This document shows positions 31,108 to 42,300 of a stretch of DNA of 64,000 bases, one piece after another. The stretch lies in assembly GCF_040869035.1 (NCBI RefSeq), contig NZ_CP162100.1:434001-498000 (forward strand), in the 5' to 3' direction. A program made the position numbers and the translations under genes. The DNA comes from Vibrio sp. NTOU-M3. GTDB lineage: Bacteria > Pseudomonadota > Gammaproteobacteria > Enterobacterales > Vibrionaceae. Numbering within the stretch: position 1 is the first letter of the stretch; the number at the start of each line of letters is the position of its first letter. The notes under the pieces were generated by a model. It was not told the DNA's origin. It was given only the letters and a program-made list of their open reading frames with translations, and did no database searches.

Positions 31108-31890
31108 TTATTTTACTTCATTAAGAGACCAGTCATATTCATAGTTAAAATTACCAGTTAACTTGTTTAATTCTGGACGATATTGGCTTAGGTGTTCGAT
31201 TAGCTTCTGTTTACTACCAAAATCTTCGGCAAACCAATCATAAATAGAAGACAGCTGTGCCGTATTACCTTGGATGGAGACGCCTTTACTGCTGTTGATA
31301 AATGTTTTTGCAGCACTTTCGAGTAAGGCTTGAGTGTTGTCGGCAGTAAACGCCTGAGTTTGAAGGTTTGGGCAACCTAAACTGGCACAGTTCACCGCGT
31401 AATGGGTTCTTGGATCATTCCAGATTGGACGCAAAATTCGATGCTCAATATCGTTTAAAGTCAGGTCCTTGCCGTTGATCACGACCACATCATCTCCCCA
31501 AGGTCCAAAGCTAAATAAGCCGCCCAGTTTGGTTATCGATTTGACGGGATAGTTATCCAAAATCAGATCCACCGTGATGGCGTTGTAAAGGTTCACCCAA
31601 TAGGCGTATTGTTCTGCTTGGCTGTATTGTCGAGGGTCAAGTTTCGCCAATCTTTGGATGTACTGCTTTAGCTTCGCCTTGTCGGAAGTTGTGACTTTGC
31701 TGTAGCGAAACAAAGTATTTTCACCTTGTACAACCAAGTAATTGTCTAGCAGTTGTTGCCATACTTGATGAGAAATCTGGGCTTGGTTAGCTTGATTGGA
31801 CTGCTTCCAATACGGCCACAAATCCGATTTTGGTGCGGAAAAAGCAGAGAAAGAAACGAGGGCACACAATAGCAATAGCAGACGCTTCAT
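31108..31890 (-). CDS. DUF547-domain secreted protein
   Basis: 260-residue protein with a clear Sec signal peptide (MKRLLLLLCALVSFSAFSA), so probably periplasmic. The DUF547 signature is clear: YWVNLYNAITVDLILDNYP, ND(I)EHRILRP and HYAVNCASLGCPNL, including a conserved Cys pair. The biochemical function of the domain is not established to my knowledge. It is transcribed alone, toward the rrn operon, and is separated from leuD by a terminator hairpin. Confidence 0.85.
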   Translation of the reverse strand: MKRLLLLLCALVSFSAFSAPKSDLWPYWKQSNQANQAQISHQVWQQLLDNYLVVQGENTLFRYSKVTTSDKAKLKQYIQRLAKLDPRQYSQAEQYAYWVNLYNAITVDLILDNYPVKSITKLGGLFSFGPWGDDVVVINGKDLTLNDIEHRILRPIWNDPRTHYAVNCASLGCPNLQTQAFTADNTQALLESAAKTFINSSKGVSIQGNTAQLSSIYDWFAEDFGSKQKLIEHLSQYRPELNKLTGNFNYEYDWSLNEVK

Positions 31891-31975
31891 AGAGAGACCT
31901 TTGGGTTAAACCTTGTTGATAGTGTAGACCTGTCTACGATGGGATTTCTTTCCTGACACAATGAATATAAAGAAA

Positions 31976-32002
31976 AAAGGTTGGCTAATGCCAACCTTTT
32001 TG
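31976..32002. terminator. Terminator after leuD (T-rich on both strands)
   Basis: AAAAGGTTGGC-TAAT-GCCAACCTTTTT stem-loop. On the minus strand it ends in a T run just beyond leuD, closing the leu operon. Confidence 0.88.
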
Positions 32003-32024
32003 TTCATTTAGATTACGAGTCAAA

Positions 32025-32627
32025 TTAGCTTAAGAAGCTTGGAATATTCGCCTCGTACTCGGCAATCTTATCTTCGTGTTGAAGAGTCAGACCGATATTA
32101 TCTAAGCCGTTTAGTAAGCAGTGACGACGGAATGAGTCGATTTCAAAGCTGTACTCTTTGCCGTTAGCACGAACCACATTGGCTTCTAGGTCGACCTCGA
32201 TTTCTGCGCCCTCATTCGCCTCAACAAACTGGAAGATTTCATCCACTTCTTGCTCAGTCAAACGAACTGGCACCATTTGGTTGTTGATCGAGTTACCGTA
32301 AAAAATATCGGCAAAGCTTGGTGCGATCATCGCTTTGATGCCGTAATCCGCTAGTGCCCATGGTGCGTGCTCACGAGAAGAACCACAACCGAAGTTTTCA
32401 CGCGCTAGCAAGATAGAAGCGTCTTGGTAGCGAGGAGCATTCATCACGAACTCTGGGTTCGGTTGTTCGCCAGCATCGTCTAGGAAGCGCCAGTCATGGA
32501 ATAGGTGCTTACCAAACCCTAGGCGGGAGACCTTTTGTAGGAACTGCTTTGGAATGATGGCATCAGTATCTACGTTCGCTGCATCTAGAGGAACAACTAA
32601 GCCTGTGTGTTGTTTAAAGCCTGACAT
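32025..32627 (-). CDS. leuD: 3-isopropylmalate dehydratase small subunit
   Basis: Small subunit (swivel domain) of isopropylmalate isomerase, which converts 2- to 3-isopropylmalate with LeuC. 200 residues, starting [29 protein letters not shown]. The [13 protein letters not shown] loop places the substrate-binding Ser/Arg. It is the last gene of leuABCD, starting 11 bases after leuC. Ribosome site AAGGAGC before the ATG. Confidence 0.97.
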   Translation of the reverse strand: MSGFKQHTGLVVPLDAANVDTDAIIPKQFLQKVSRLGFGKHLFHDWRFLDDAGEQPNPEFVMNAPRYQDASILLARENFGCGSSREHAPWALADYGIKAMIAPSFADIFYGNSINNQMVPVRLTEQEVDEIFQFVEANEGAEIEVDLEANVVRANGKEYSFEIDSFRRHCLLNGLDNIGLTLQHEDKIAEYEANIPSFLS

Positions 32628-32638
32628 TGGTTTGCTCC

Positions 32639-34039
32639 TTAGTCTAGTTCACGAATATCTACAAAGTGACCAGCAATTGCTGCTGCCGCTGCCATCGCAG
32701 GGCTCACTAGGTGGGTACGGCCATCACGACCTTGGCGGCCTTCAAAGTTACGGTTTGAAGTAGACGCACAACGTTCATGTGGACCCAAACGGTCGTTGTT
32801 CATTGCTAGACACATTGAACAACCTGGTAGTCGCCACTCAAAGCCCGCTTCTTTAAAGATAACGTCCAAGCCTTCCGCTTCCGCTTGCGCTTTTACTTGC
32901 TCTGAGCCAGGAACGATGAGCGCTTGAACGTGAGGCGCGACTTTGCGACCTTTCGCTATTTCAGCGGCTGCGCGCATGTCTTCGATACGTGAGTTAGTAC
33001 AAGAACCAACGAAGACTTTATCGACGTTGTAATCTGAAAGTGCTTTGCCTGCTTCTAGGCCCATGTAAGCCAATGCTTTTTCTGCCGATGCTTTTTCTAC
33101 TGGGTCGGCAAAACTTTCTGGTGCTGGGATCGGTTGATCTACTGCGATAACTTGGCCTGGGTTAGTACCCCAAGTGACTTGTGGTTTAATGTCTGCTGCG
33201 TTCAGTGTTACTACGGCATCAAACTGAGCATCATCGTCAGTTTTTAATGTCTTCCAGTATTCTACTGCTGCATCAAAGTCGGCACCTTGAGGTGAGAATT
33301 TACGGCCTTTAATGTATTCGAATGTGGTTTCATCTGGTGCAATCAAACCGGCTTTAGCACCTAGCTCAATCGCCATGTTACATACGGTCATGCGGCCTTC
33401 CATTGAGAGGTCGGTGATCGCTTCACCACAGAACTCAACCACGTAGCCTGTACCGCCAGCAGCTGTGGTTTCACCGATGATCGCTAGCACGATGTCTTTA
33501 GCGGTGATGCCCGGCGCTACTTTGCCTTTCACTTCGATCTTCATCGTTTTAGCACGTGCTTGTTTTAGCGTTTGAGTTGCCAATACGTGCTCAACTTCAG
33601 AAGTACCAATACCAAAAGCGAGAGAGCCGAATGCACCGTGTGTAGCCGTGTGTGAGTCACCACAGACAATCGTCATGCCCGGTAGGGTAATACCAAGCTC
33701 AGGGCCCATGACGTGGACAATACCTTGGTATTTGTGGTTGATGTCGTAAAGCGTAACACCAAACTCTTCGCAGTTTTTCGATAGCGTTTCCATCTGGATA
33801 CGCGCCATCTCGCCGGATGCATTGATGTCTTTGGTTGTCGTAGAAACGTTGTGGTCCATAGTGGCAAAAGTTTTGCTGACCTGACGCACTTTACGACCTT
33901 TTTCACGCAAGCCGTCGAAAGCCTGCGGAGACGTCACCTCATGTACCAAGTGACGGTCGATGTACAAGATTGGGTTTTCCCCTTCTGCTGCGACGGCAAC
34001 GTGTGCGTCGTAGACTTTTTCGTATAATGTTTTGCCCAT
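32639..34039 (-). CDS. leuC: 3-isopropylmalate dehydratase large subunit
   Basis: Aconitase-family subunit carrying the 4Fe-4S cluster. Its 466 residues equal the E. coli length. [14 protein letters not shown] is present, and the cluster cysteines are visible in [12 protein letters not shown] and in GCSMCLAMN. The ribosome site AGGAAAGGAAG precedes the ATG. It is unusual in lying 185 bases from leuB, where enteric operons are tight; see the entry for that gap. Confidence 0.97.
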   Translation of the reverse strand: MGKTLYEKVYDAHVAVAAEGENPILYIDRHLVHEVTSPQAFDGLREKGRKVRQVSKTFATMDHNVSTTTKDINASGEMARIQMETLSKNCEEFGVTLYDINHKYQGIVHVMGPELGITLPGMTIVCGDSHTATHGAFGSLAFGIGTSEVEHVLATQTLKQARAKTMKIEVKGKVAPGITAKDIVLAIIGETTAAGGTGYVVEFCGEAITDLSMEGRMTVCNMAIELGAKAGLIAPDETTFEYIKGRKFSPQGADFDAAVEYWKTLKTDDDAQFDAVVTLNAADIKPQVTWGTNPGQVIAVDQPIPAPESFADPVEKASAEKALAYMGLEAGKALSDYNVDKVFVGSCTNSRIEDMRAAAEIAKGRKVAPHVQALIVPGSEQVKAQAEAEGLDVIFKEAGFEWRLPGCSMCLAMNNDRLGPHERCASTSNRNFEGRQGRDGRTHLVSPAMAAAAAIAGHFVDIRELD

Positions 34040-34224
34040 TGTTTGCTTCCTTTCCTCGTCGCCTTTGCCGCAATAACTGCGTTGGCTACACCCATTTATC
34101 TAGTTATTTAGCGAACTAAACGCCTTAATATAAATAGGCTTGCTGCCTTGTTATCGCCCCAATGACTTAGAGGAAAGCCATTGGTTGACTGAGGATTTTG
34201 TATTTATTATGAATCTGTTCTGTA
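34040..34224 (-). other. 185-base leuB-leuC intergenic element
   Basis: No gene is seen. Read on the minus strand it holds CCAATGG/CCATTGG-type inverted motifs (around 34153-34178) and GCAGTTATTGCGGC near leuC. It shows neither a T-run terminator toward leuC nor a clear promoter. It has the look of an inserted intergenic repeat, but I found no second copy in the window. Confidence 0.35.
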
Positions 34225-35325
<1,101 letters not shown>

Positions 35326-35348
35326 TTATTTTCTAATTACTTAGAACC

Positions 35349-35371
35349 CCAGGGACGACTCTCGTCCCTGG
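35349..35371 (-). other. Perfect 10-bp hairpin between leuA and leuB
   Basis: CCAGGGACGA (35349-35358), loop of three, TCGTCCCTGG (35362-35371). It is not followed by Ts on the minus strand, so it is an intercistronic stem-loop rather than a classical terminator. It may act on mRNA stability or processing. Confidence 0.6.
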
Positions 35372-35379
35372 AGTCTGTC

Positions 35380-36927
35380 TTATACGGTTGCGATTTGCTT
35401 CTGCTTTATTTCTGCAATTTTATCGGCACGATGAATGCTATTGATAACGTGCAATAGAGCTTGGCCCGATGCTTCAACGATGTCAGTAGAAACGCCTGTA
35501 CCATGATATTTGCGCCCTTTGTAATTGGCAATGATATCAGCTTGCCCTAATCCATCCTCACCTTCACCTTTAGCGGTGAGATCGAATTTATCTAGCACAA
35601 TATCATAACCTGTTACGCGGTAGATACATTGGTAAAGTGCATCGACAGGACCGTTACCGACGGCCGCTTCGCATTTTTCTTCATCGCCACACTGTAGCTT
35701 AATGCTGGTTGTTGCCATGACACTACCAGATTGCACACTTAAGTAGTTCAACTTGTAGAAATCATCTTCTTCGCGCAAGTTAGAAAAGTGCATCAATGCT
35801 TCTAGATCGTAATCAAATACTTGGCCTTTTCGATCCGCCAGTTTCAAGAAATCCTCGTACAATGCATCTAAGTTGTACTCTTCTTCTTTATAGCCCATAG
35901 AATCCATGTGGCTCTTCACTGCTGCGCGGCCACTGCGGCTGGTTAGGTTTAGCGCTTGGTTCTTAAGACCAATCGACTCTGGCGTCATGATCTCGTAAGT
36001 GTTTTTATTCTTTAGCATGCCATCTTGGTGGATGCCTGAAGAATGGCTGAATGCGTTTGCACCAACGATCGCCTTGTTGCTCTGGATCGGCATGTTACAC
36101 AGTTGGCTGACCAACTTACTAGTGCGATGGATTTCATCGTGTTTTAGGCCCGTATGAACACCCATGAATTCTTGGCGTGTTTTCAAGATCATTGCGATCT
36201 CTTCTAAAGAACAGTTACCCGCACGCTCACCGATACCGTTGATGGTCCCTTCGACTTGTCGCGCACCGGCTTGAACTGCAGCGATAGAGTTGGCTACAGA
36301 CATACCTAAATCATCGTGACAGTGAACCGAGATGATCGCTTTGTCGATATTTGGTACACGGTTAAATAGGGTCTCAATAATGCCGCCGAATTCGCTTGGT
36401 ACGGTATAGCCAACCGTATCTGGAATGTTGATGGTACTTGCGCCAGCATTGATTGCTGATTCAACCATACGACATAGATTATCAATTGGTGTGCGACCAG
36501 CATCTTCACAAGAAAACTCAACATCGTCAGTGTAGTTACGTGCGTGTTTAACAGCTTTTACGCCCATTTCAACGACATCATCATAGCTACGACGCAGCTT
36601 GTCTTGCACATGAACGGTAGAAGTAGAAATGAAGGTATGGATTCGGAAGGCATCGGCTACTTTTAATGCTTCTGCTGCAGCATCAATGTCTTTTGCCACA
36701 GCACGAGAAAGGGCACAAACGCGGCTATTTTTGATGTATTTAGCGATGGTTTGTACGGATTCGAAATCACCCGGAGAAGAGACTGGAAAACCCGCCTCGA
36801 TAACATCAACGCCCAGCCTTTCAAGCGCATAGGCAATTTGCAGTTTTTCCTTAACCGTCAAGCTTGCTGACAACGCCTGTTCGCCATCACGCAATGTGGT
36901 GTCGAATATAATGACTTGATCGTTCAT
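35380..36927 (-). CDS. leuA: 2-isopropylmalate synthase
   Basis: Condenses acetyl-CoA with 2-ketoisovalerate, the first and feedback-controlled step of leucine synthesis. I start it at the ATG at 36927 ([17 protein letters not shown]) because AAGGAAGC lies just upstream; 515 residues. The DTTLRDGEQ metal/substrate motif and [15 protein letters not shown], with the two metal His residues, are clear. The C-terminal region from about residue 390 is the leucine-binding allosteric domain. Expression is controlled by the leader and attenuator upstream. Confidence 0.97.
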   Translation of the reverse strand: MNDQVIIFDTTLRDGEQALSASLTVKEKLQIAYALERLGVDVIEAGFPVSSPGDFESVQTIAKYIKNSRVCALSRAVAKDIDAAAEALKVADAFRIHTFISTSTVHVQDKLRRSYDDVVEMGVKAVKHARNYTDDVEFSCEDAGRTPIDNLCRMVESAINAGASTINIPDTVGYTVPSEFGGIIETLFNRVPNIDKAIISVHCHDDLGMSVANSIAAVQAGARQVEGTINGIGERAGNCSLEEIAMILKTRQEFMGVHTGLKHDEIHRTSKLVSQLCNMPIQSNKAIVGANAFSHSSGIHQDGMLKNKNTYEIMTPESIGLKNQALNLTSRSGRAAVKSHMDSMGYKEEEYNLDALYEDFLKLADRKGQVFDYDLEALMHFSNLREEDDFYKLNYLSVQSGSVMATTSIKLQCGDEEKCEAAVGNGPVDALYQCIYRVTGYDIVLDKFDLTAKGEGEDGLGQADIIANYKGRKYHGTGVSTDIVEASGQALLHVINSIHRADKIAEIKQKQIATV

Positions 36928-37012
36928 GTTTGCTTCCTTTGTTTCCATGTTGTGCATTCTTGCACAAGTTAATCGTTTACTTCCGGTACATTCTTAGTAT
37001 TCAGATATAAAA

Positions 37013-37036
37013 AAACCCGCATCTGAGTGCGGGTTT
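37013..37036 (-). terminator. leu operon attenuator terminator
   Basis: On the minus strand ACCCGCA-CTCAG-(A)TGCGGGT followed by seven Ts. It lies between the leader peptide and leuA, and its 5-prime arm ACCCGC is complementary to GCGGGT at the end of the leader peptide, allowing an alternative antiterminator. Confidence 0.85.
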
Positions 37037-37071
37037 TTGTCATTCTGTGTGGTTCTTTTTTCTTCCACAAC

Positions 37072-37134
37072 CTACCCGCGCGAACTGGTCACGATAAGGA
37101 GGAGGCTAAGCAGGATAGAAAAATGAGTTGTCAT
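37072..37134 (-). CDS. leuL: leu operon leader peptide
   Basis: Twenty-codon reading frame MTTHFSILLSLLLIVTSSRG ending in TAG at 37072-37074. Five of its residues are Leu, four of them within LLSLLL, and Ile and Val lie on both sides. Ribosome site AGGAAG (minus strand of 37144-37149) is ten bases upstream. It is followed by a short TGTGG/CCACA stem and then the T-run terminator: the layout of an amino-acid attenuator. Slow ribosomes at the Leu codons would free the segment that pairs with the terminator arm. Too short to be called by length, but the context is strong. Confidence 0.85.
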   Translation of the reverse strand: MTTHFSILLSLLLIVTSSRG

Positions 37135-37186
37135 TGTTAACTACTTCCTAAGAGCGTTACATAAACCACAAAATTAAGTTAATAGA

Positions 37187-37215
37187 TTAGTACCGTACTC
37201 ACGTAGGCACGTCAA
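37187..37215 (-). promoter_or_regulatory. Promoter of the leuL-leuABCD operon
   Basis: On the minus strand TTGACG (37215-37210), 17-base spacer, TACTAA (37192-37187). The predicted start near 37180 lies about 45 bases before the leader peptide. Confidence 0.72.
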
Positions 37216-37266
37216 CCCCAAAGTTGTTTTTTTATTCATATCGGATGAGTTCTGGCTGGTAGAGGT

Positions 37267-37351
37267 TAATTCATCAATTGATGAATTAGTGATGAATTAA
37301 TGTCATATCGTATATAAAAACAACAATCTATAATTAATCATCTGATGAATT
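37267..37351. promoter_or_regulatory. Palindrome cluster, probable TetR operator region
   Basis: A perfect 22-bp palindrome spans 37267-37288, with half-site TAATTCATCAA. A further GATGAATTA at 37291-37299 repeats its right arm 11 bases on. A third related element, AATCATCTGATGAATT, lies at 37336-37351 just before the TetR start, beside the TATAAT at 37329-37334. This fits autoregulation by the adjacent TetR protein and could also affect the divergent leu promoter. Confidence 0.65.
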
Positions 37352-37366
37352 TTTGAAGGGGAAGGC

Positions 37367-38032
37367 ATGGTTGACTCTGGGCGTAAAGCGGGCAGGCCAA
37401 GTGAAAAAACGGATGCTCGAGGTAAGTTGATTTTTCATGCACGAGAGCTGTTTACCGTAATGGCGTATGACAAAGTCTCTACCCGGCTTGTCGCACAAAA
37501 AGCAGGCGTAAACAGTGCCTTGATCCGCTACTACTTTGGCAACAAAGAAGGGCTGTTTGAAACCATGTTGAGGGAGACGCTGTCGCCGATGCAGATCACC
37601 ATGCAAGCATTGGTTCAAGAGAGCTCGCATCAGAATTTTATTGATTTAATGCGAACTTACTACCGAGAAATGGTCAAGGTGCCTCAATTTCCTCAGCTGA
37701 TTGCTCAGGTTATGCACATGCCACCTTCCGACACGCAGCGTAAGCTGATGGAGAAGGTTTTTATGGATATTAGCAAGCCAATGCAAGACATCATCTTCGA
37801 TAAGCTGGTGGATAGTGGTGTTTTAAAGCCAGATATGGACCCAAAACTTTGTCGGATTTCATACATTAGCTTGATGGTGTTTCCTTTTATGGCTCCGCCA
37901 GCATTGCTTGCGATTCACGGAATTGAACTCAATGAAGAATTCCTCAACCGCTTGTTTGAGCACAACATTAAATTGATGACGAGTGGATTTATGTTTCCTA
38001 TGCCAGTACAAGGAGTGAGTGATGAAGGTTAA
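37367..38032 (+). CDS. TetR-family transcriptional regulator
   Basis: 221 residues. N-terminal DNA-binding domain includes STRLVAQKAGVNSALIRYYF followed by NKEGLFETML, a standard TetR helix-turn-helix. The C-terminal ligand domain is family-typical but not assignable. Its stop overlaps the start of the adaptor gene by a few bases, so it is the first gene of a three-gene efflux cassette and most likely its repressor. The region before it contains a perfect palindrome cluster. Confidence 0.92.
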   Translation: MVDSGRKAGRPSEKTDARGKLIFHARELFTVMAYDKVSTRLVAQKAGVNSALIRYYFGNKEGLFETMLRETLSPMQITMQALVQESSHQNFIDLMRTYYREMVKVPQFPQLIAQVMHMPPSDTQRKLMEKVFMDISKPMQDIIFDKLVDSGVLKPDMDPKLCRISYISLMVFPFMAPPALLAIHGIELNEEFLNRLFEHNIKLMTSGFMFPMPVQGVSDEG

Positions 38033-39338
38033 CCGCAAGCTACTTTTTTTTCCTGTTTTAGCTATTGGGGTTTTGGTTTTGATCTTAGCCATTAACCTTC
38101 GCCCGGATATTCCGACCAAGCCAGCTAGTGAACGTGCTCGATTGGTTGAAACGATACCACTTGAACTCAAAGCCATGGCGCCGTTGGCGATTGGATTTGG
38201 AAAAATAAAGCCCAAAGTGGAATGGAAAGCCATTGCTGAAGTATCAGGTAAGGTGGTTTATCGCCACCCAAGGTTAGAAAAAGGGCAAGTATTGAGTAAG
38301 GGAACGGAAGTTCTTCGTATTGACCCGCTTGATTACGAACTCAAGCTGGCGCAGACACAAGCGGATTTAAAATCGAGTGAGACGTCATTGGCGAAGCTAC
38401 AACAAGAAGAGCGCAACCTGCGACAAACATTAGGTATTGAAAACAATCGCCAGAAAATTGCTAAGAAAGAGCTCGAGCGCAAACAGAACTTACGTAAACG
38501 CGGCCTTGCCTCTCAATCTGAAGTCGATCAACAGCAGCAGAGTACCTTATCTCAACAAAAGCTAGTGCAAGACATAGAGAATCAATTGGCGTTAATACCG
38601 GATGAAAAGCGGGTGGCTGAAGCAAAGATAAAAGTGAATGCTTCCAAGGTGCAAGAAGCGCAGCGCTTGTTAGCAAAGACCAGTATTGTTTTACCTATGG
38701 ATCTGCGTATTTCTGAAGTTGATACCGAATTGGATCAGGTCGTTAATCAACAGCAAACCATGGTTGTAGCACATGGAATGAAGACAATGGAAGTGGAAGC
38801 ACAACTCTCAATTCATGATATGCAGACGTTGGCCTCCAGTTTAGGGGAGTTTCAGCGTGATGAGACCGGGATCCCTCAGCCGGATATGACATTTATTCGG
38901 GCTCAAATAGAATTGAGCAGTGGAAACTTAAAAGCAAACTGGCCAGCCAAGGTCGCTCGGATCAGTGAAACGGTGGATCCTAATCGGGCAACTGCCGGAG
39001 TGATCTTAGAGATCGAGCAAGATTATCGAGATCTGAATCCAGATACCGTCCCGCCATTGGTCAATGGCATGTTCGTCAAAGCAGAGATTGAAGGTCAACA
39101 AAATCCAAGTTGGGTGATCCCTGAACGTGCTTTACATGGTGATCGTATTTATTTGATGGATGACAATCAGCAACTAAAAATCGTAGCGGTTACGGTGCTG
39201 TATCGCCGGGATCATCATGTTGTGATCGAAGGGGATCTAGAGCAGGGAGAAAAACTGATTGTTAACGATTTACTACCGGCAATTGAGGGCATGAAATTAC
39301 GTGAGAACGCCCCTCAGTTTGAGGAGCGTAAATTATGA
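38022..39338 (+). CDS. RND efflux periplasmic adaptor (membrane fusion protein)
   Basis: 438 residues from the ATG at 38022, with AGGAG six bases upstream (a GTG immediately before is less likely). An N-terminal hydrophobic anchor (residues 7-24) is followed by a lipoyl-like segment, a long helical hairpin rich in Gln, Lys and Glu (about residues 105-215) and beta-barrel domains. It links the inner-membrane pump to an outer-membrane channel. It overlaps the regulator upstream and the pump downstream (ATGA overlap). No outer-membrane channel gene is adjacent, so a TolC-type partner elsewhere is expected. Confidence 0.9.
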   Translation: MKVNRKLLFFPVLAIGVLVLILAINLRPDIPTKPASERARLVETIPLELKAMAPLAIGFGKIKPKVEWKAIAEVSGKVVYRHPRLEKGQVLSKGTEVLRIDPLDYELKLAQTQADLKSSETSLAKLQQEERNLRQTLGIENNRQKIAKKELERKQNLRKRGLASQSEVDQQQQSTLSQQKLVQDIENQLALIPDEKRVAEAKIKVNASKVQEAQRLLAKTSIVLPMDLRISEVDTELDQVVNQQQTMVVAHGMKTMEVEAQLSIHDMQTLASSLGEFQRDETGIPQPDMTFIRAQIELSSGNLKANWPAKVARISETVDPNRATAGVILEIEQDYRDLNPDTVPPLVNGMFVKAEIEGQQNPSWVIPERALHGDRIYLMDDNQQLKIVAVTVLYRRDHHVVIEGDLEQGEKLIVNDLLPAIEGMKLRENAPQFEERKL

Positions 39339-42300
39339 TCCGATTTTTTACACGTCATCCTACCGCAGCCAATCTATTAATGCTGGCGTTGTTGATCCTC
39401 GGATTCAGCTCGTTATCGACCATTAAGCGAGAGACTTTTCCTGAGTACGATCCGCCTTACATTATGGCTGGCATTGTTTATCCTGGCGCTGCGCCGCAAG
39501 AAGTGGAAGAGAGCCTGTGTGTGCGGATGGAAGATGCTGTCGATGGGCTGGCAAACATCGTTGAAACCCGCTGTGAAGCGATAGAGGGTTCTGCTCGTTT
39601 GATCTTAAAGCTCAACGAAAAAGCAGATATTGGCCGGATGCTAGTTGATGTTCAAACCCAGATCAACGCGATTAATGATTTCCCAAAAGAGATCGAATCA
39701 CCCGTGGTGCAAGAGCTTGATTGGAATGAACCCGTCGTCGATGTCGCAATCACTGCCGATACAACTTGGCCGGAGTTAAAAGCTTATGCCGAGCAACTTA
39801 AACGAACCCTCAAGCTTGATTATGGCGTGTCATTAGTGGATGTCAGTGGTTTTTCTGATCACCAATACTTGGTCGAATTAGATAACACCGCTATGCGCCA
39901 ACTTGGCTTAAGTGTAAATGACATTGCAGTACAGATCGGGCAACAAAATATTAAGCTACCAAGCGGTAATATTGAAACGCCTGACAAAAACTTTCTTATC
40001 CGTTTTGATGAGCGAAAAATTGCGCCGGATACACTGGCTAATATGGTGGTAGGTTCTTCACCAAACGGGGCCTTAATCCGGCTTCGTGATATTGCGACAA
40101 TTACTGATCGTTTCGAACTGGATGAACAGAAAGTGTTATTTGATGGCAAGCCATCTGCATTATTGAAGATCAGCAAGAATAAAGAAGACGATGCCTTAAG
40201 AATTAAAGATCGAGTCAACCAATTTGTTGCAGATCAGCAGCAAATCGCCCCCGATGGTGTGGTATTGGAAATGACCAATGATCTTTCGTCGGTATTATGG
40301 GATCGCCTAACAATGATGGTTCGTAATGGCTGGCAAGGGATCGTGTTGGTATTTGCAACAATGTGGCTTTTCTTTAGTTTTCGTTATTCATTTTGGGTGG
40401 CGGCTGGCCTACCTGTTGCATTTTTAGGTGGTTTGTTTTTGATGGTCCAATTGGGCTTGTCTATCAACATTATGTCTCTGGTCGGATTATTGATGGCCAT
40501 TGGTATCATGATGGATGATGCGATTGTGATTGCAGAATCGATAGCGGCTCATCTTGAACGCGGCCAAAAAGTGGATGAAGCCGTGATCAATGGGGTGAAG
40601 AAGGTGTTACCGGGGGTATTTTCTTCTTTCCTGACCACTATTTGTATTTTTGGCAGCCTACTTTTCTTACAAGGTGAGATGGGGGCTGTACTCAAAGCTG
40701 TGCCACAGGTACTGATTTTGGTGCTGACTTTGAGCCTCGTTGAAGCATTTTTGATTTTACCTAATCACCTTGCTCACTCATTGCATCAGCAAAAACGTGA
40801 GCGTGATGATCTGAAGTTTAAGCGGATTTTGTTGGCGCGCTTTGAAAACTTTCGCAATACCACATTGGTGTCGTTAGTCGAAAAAGTGGTGAGCTATCGC
40901 TATGCCTTTTTAGGAGCAGTGTTTGCTGCGTTATTGATTTCGGTCGCGGCGATTGCTGGTGGCTTACTTAAATTTCAACCGTTTCCCGATTTGGATGGTG
41001 ATATTGCAGAAGCGCGGATCATTTTACCGCCCGGCTCATCGCTTGCTCAAACTGAGTTAGTGGTTGATAAAGTGGTCGCTTCAGCGAAAAAACTCAATCA
41101 ACAATGGAGTGACAATATTGAACAGGGACACACGTTGGTCGAGCACATTACCACACAGTTTAATGCTAATGCGGATGCCAACGAATCAGGTCCTCATATC
41201 GCCACGGTTCGCTTAGATTTACTCGGTGCTGAGCAGCGAAATACGGTCATTGATGATTTTATTGAGGCGTGGCGAAATGATGTGGGAGAGCTGGCTCAAC
41301 CTATCTCTTTAGTCTTTAAACAACCAACAATGGGGCCGGGGGGGCGTTCTATAGAAATACGTGCTTCACATGACGATCTCAGTCAGTTGAAAGCGGCTTC
41401 AATTGATATTCAAAATTACCTCAACGAGTTCGATGGTGTGCACGGCGTTTTAGATGACATGCGCATGGGCAAAGAAGAAATTTTGGTCAAGCTTCGCCCT
41501 GGTGCAGAAACTTACGGCATTAATGGGCAACTTATCGCGAACCAGTTACGAGCTGCTTATTTCGGGCAAACGGCGGATGAAATCCAAATTGGGGTGGAGA
41601 ACATTTCTATTGAAGTGCGATTGGATAAAACGCAAGCTGGTGATTTGCAACAGCTCGCGAATTTCCCAGTTATTTTACCTGATGGAACACAAATCCCATT
41701 AGCCACCTTGGCTACATTAGAATTCCAGCGAAACTATGTTCGAATTCAACGGATAAATGGTCTGCGGACCATCAGTGTATTTGGCGATACCGACAACACT
41801 AAGGTGAGCTCCTCGGCGGTGATCGCCCAATTCCAAAAACAGGAAGCGCCCGAGCTAATGAAGAAATACCCGGGGTTGCGATTTGATTTTGAAGGTGAAG
41901 CAAAAGATGCTGCAGAAACAGGGGCATCGATGGGGAAAGGATTTTTACTCGGTTTGTTTGGTGTGTTTGCCATTCTTAGCTATCAGTTCCGCAGTTATCT
42001 TGAACCCTTTGTTGTTATGCTGGCGATCCCTCTAGCTTTTATTGGTGTCGTTTGGGGCCACGTATTGCTTGGTCACTCGCTGAGTATGCCAAGCATGATG
42101 GGATTTGTCTCTTTGGCGGGTATTGTGGTCAATGACTCCATTTTGTTAGTGCAGTACATACGGCACCATGTTGATGAAGGGGATAGTGTTCATGACTCCG
42201 TGGTGAAAGCCAGTCGAGAGCGGTTTCGAGCGGTATTTTTGACCTCGATGACGACAGCTGCAGGTTTACTACCGCTTTTGACAGAAACCAGTTTGCAAGC

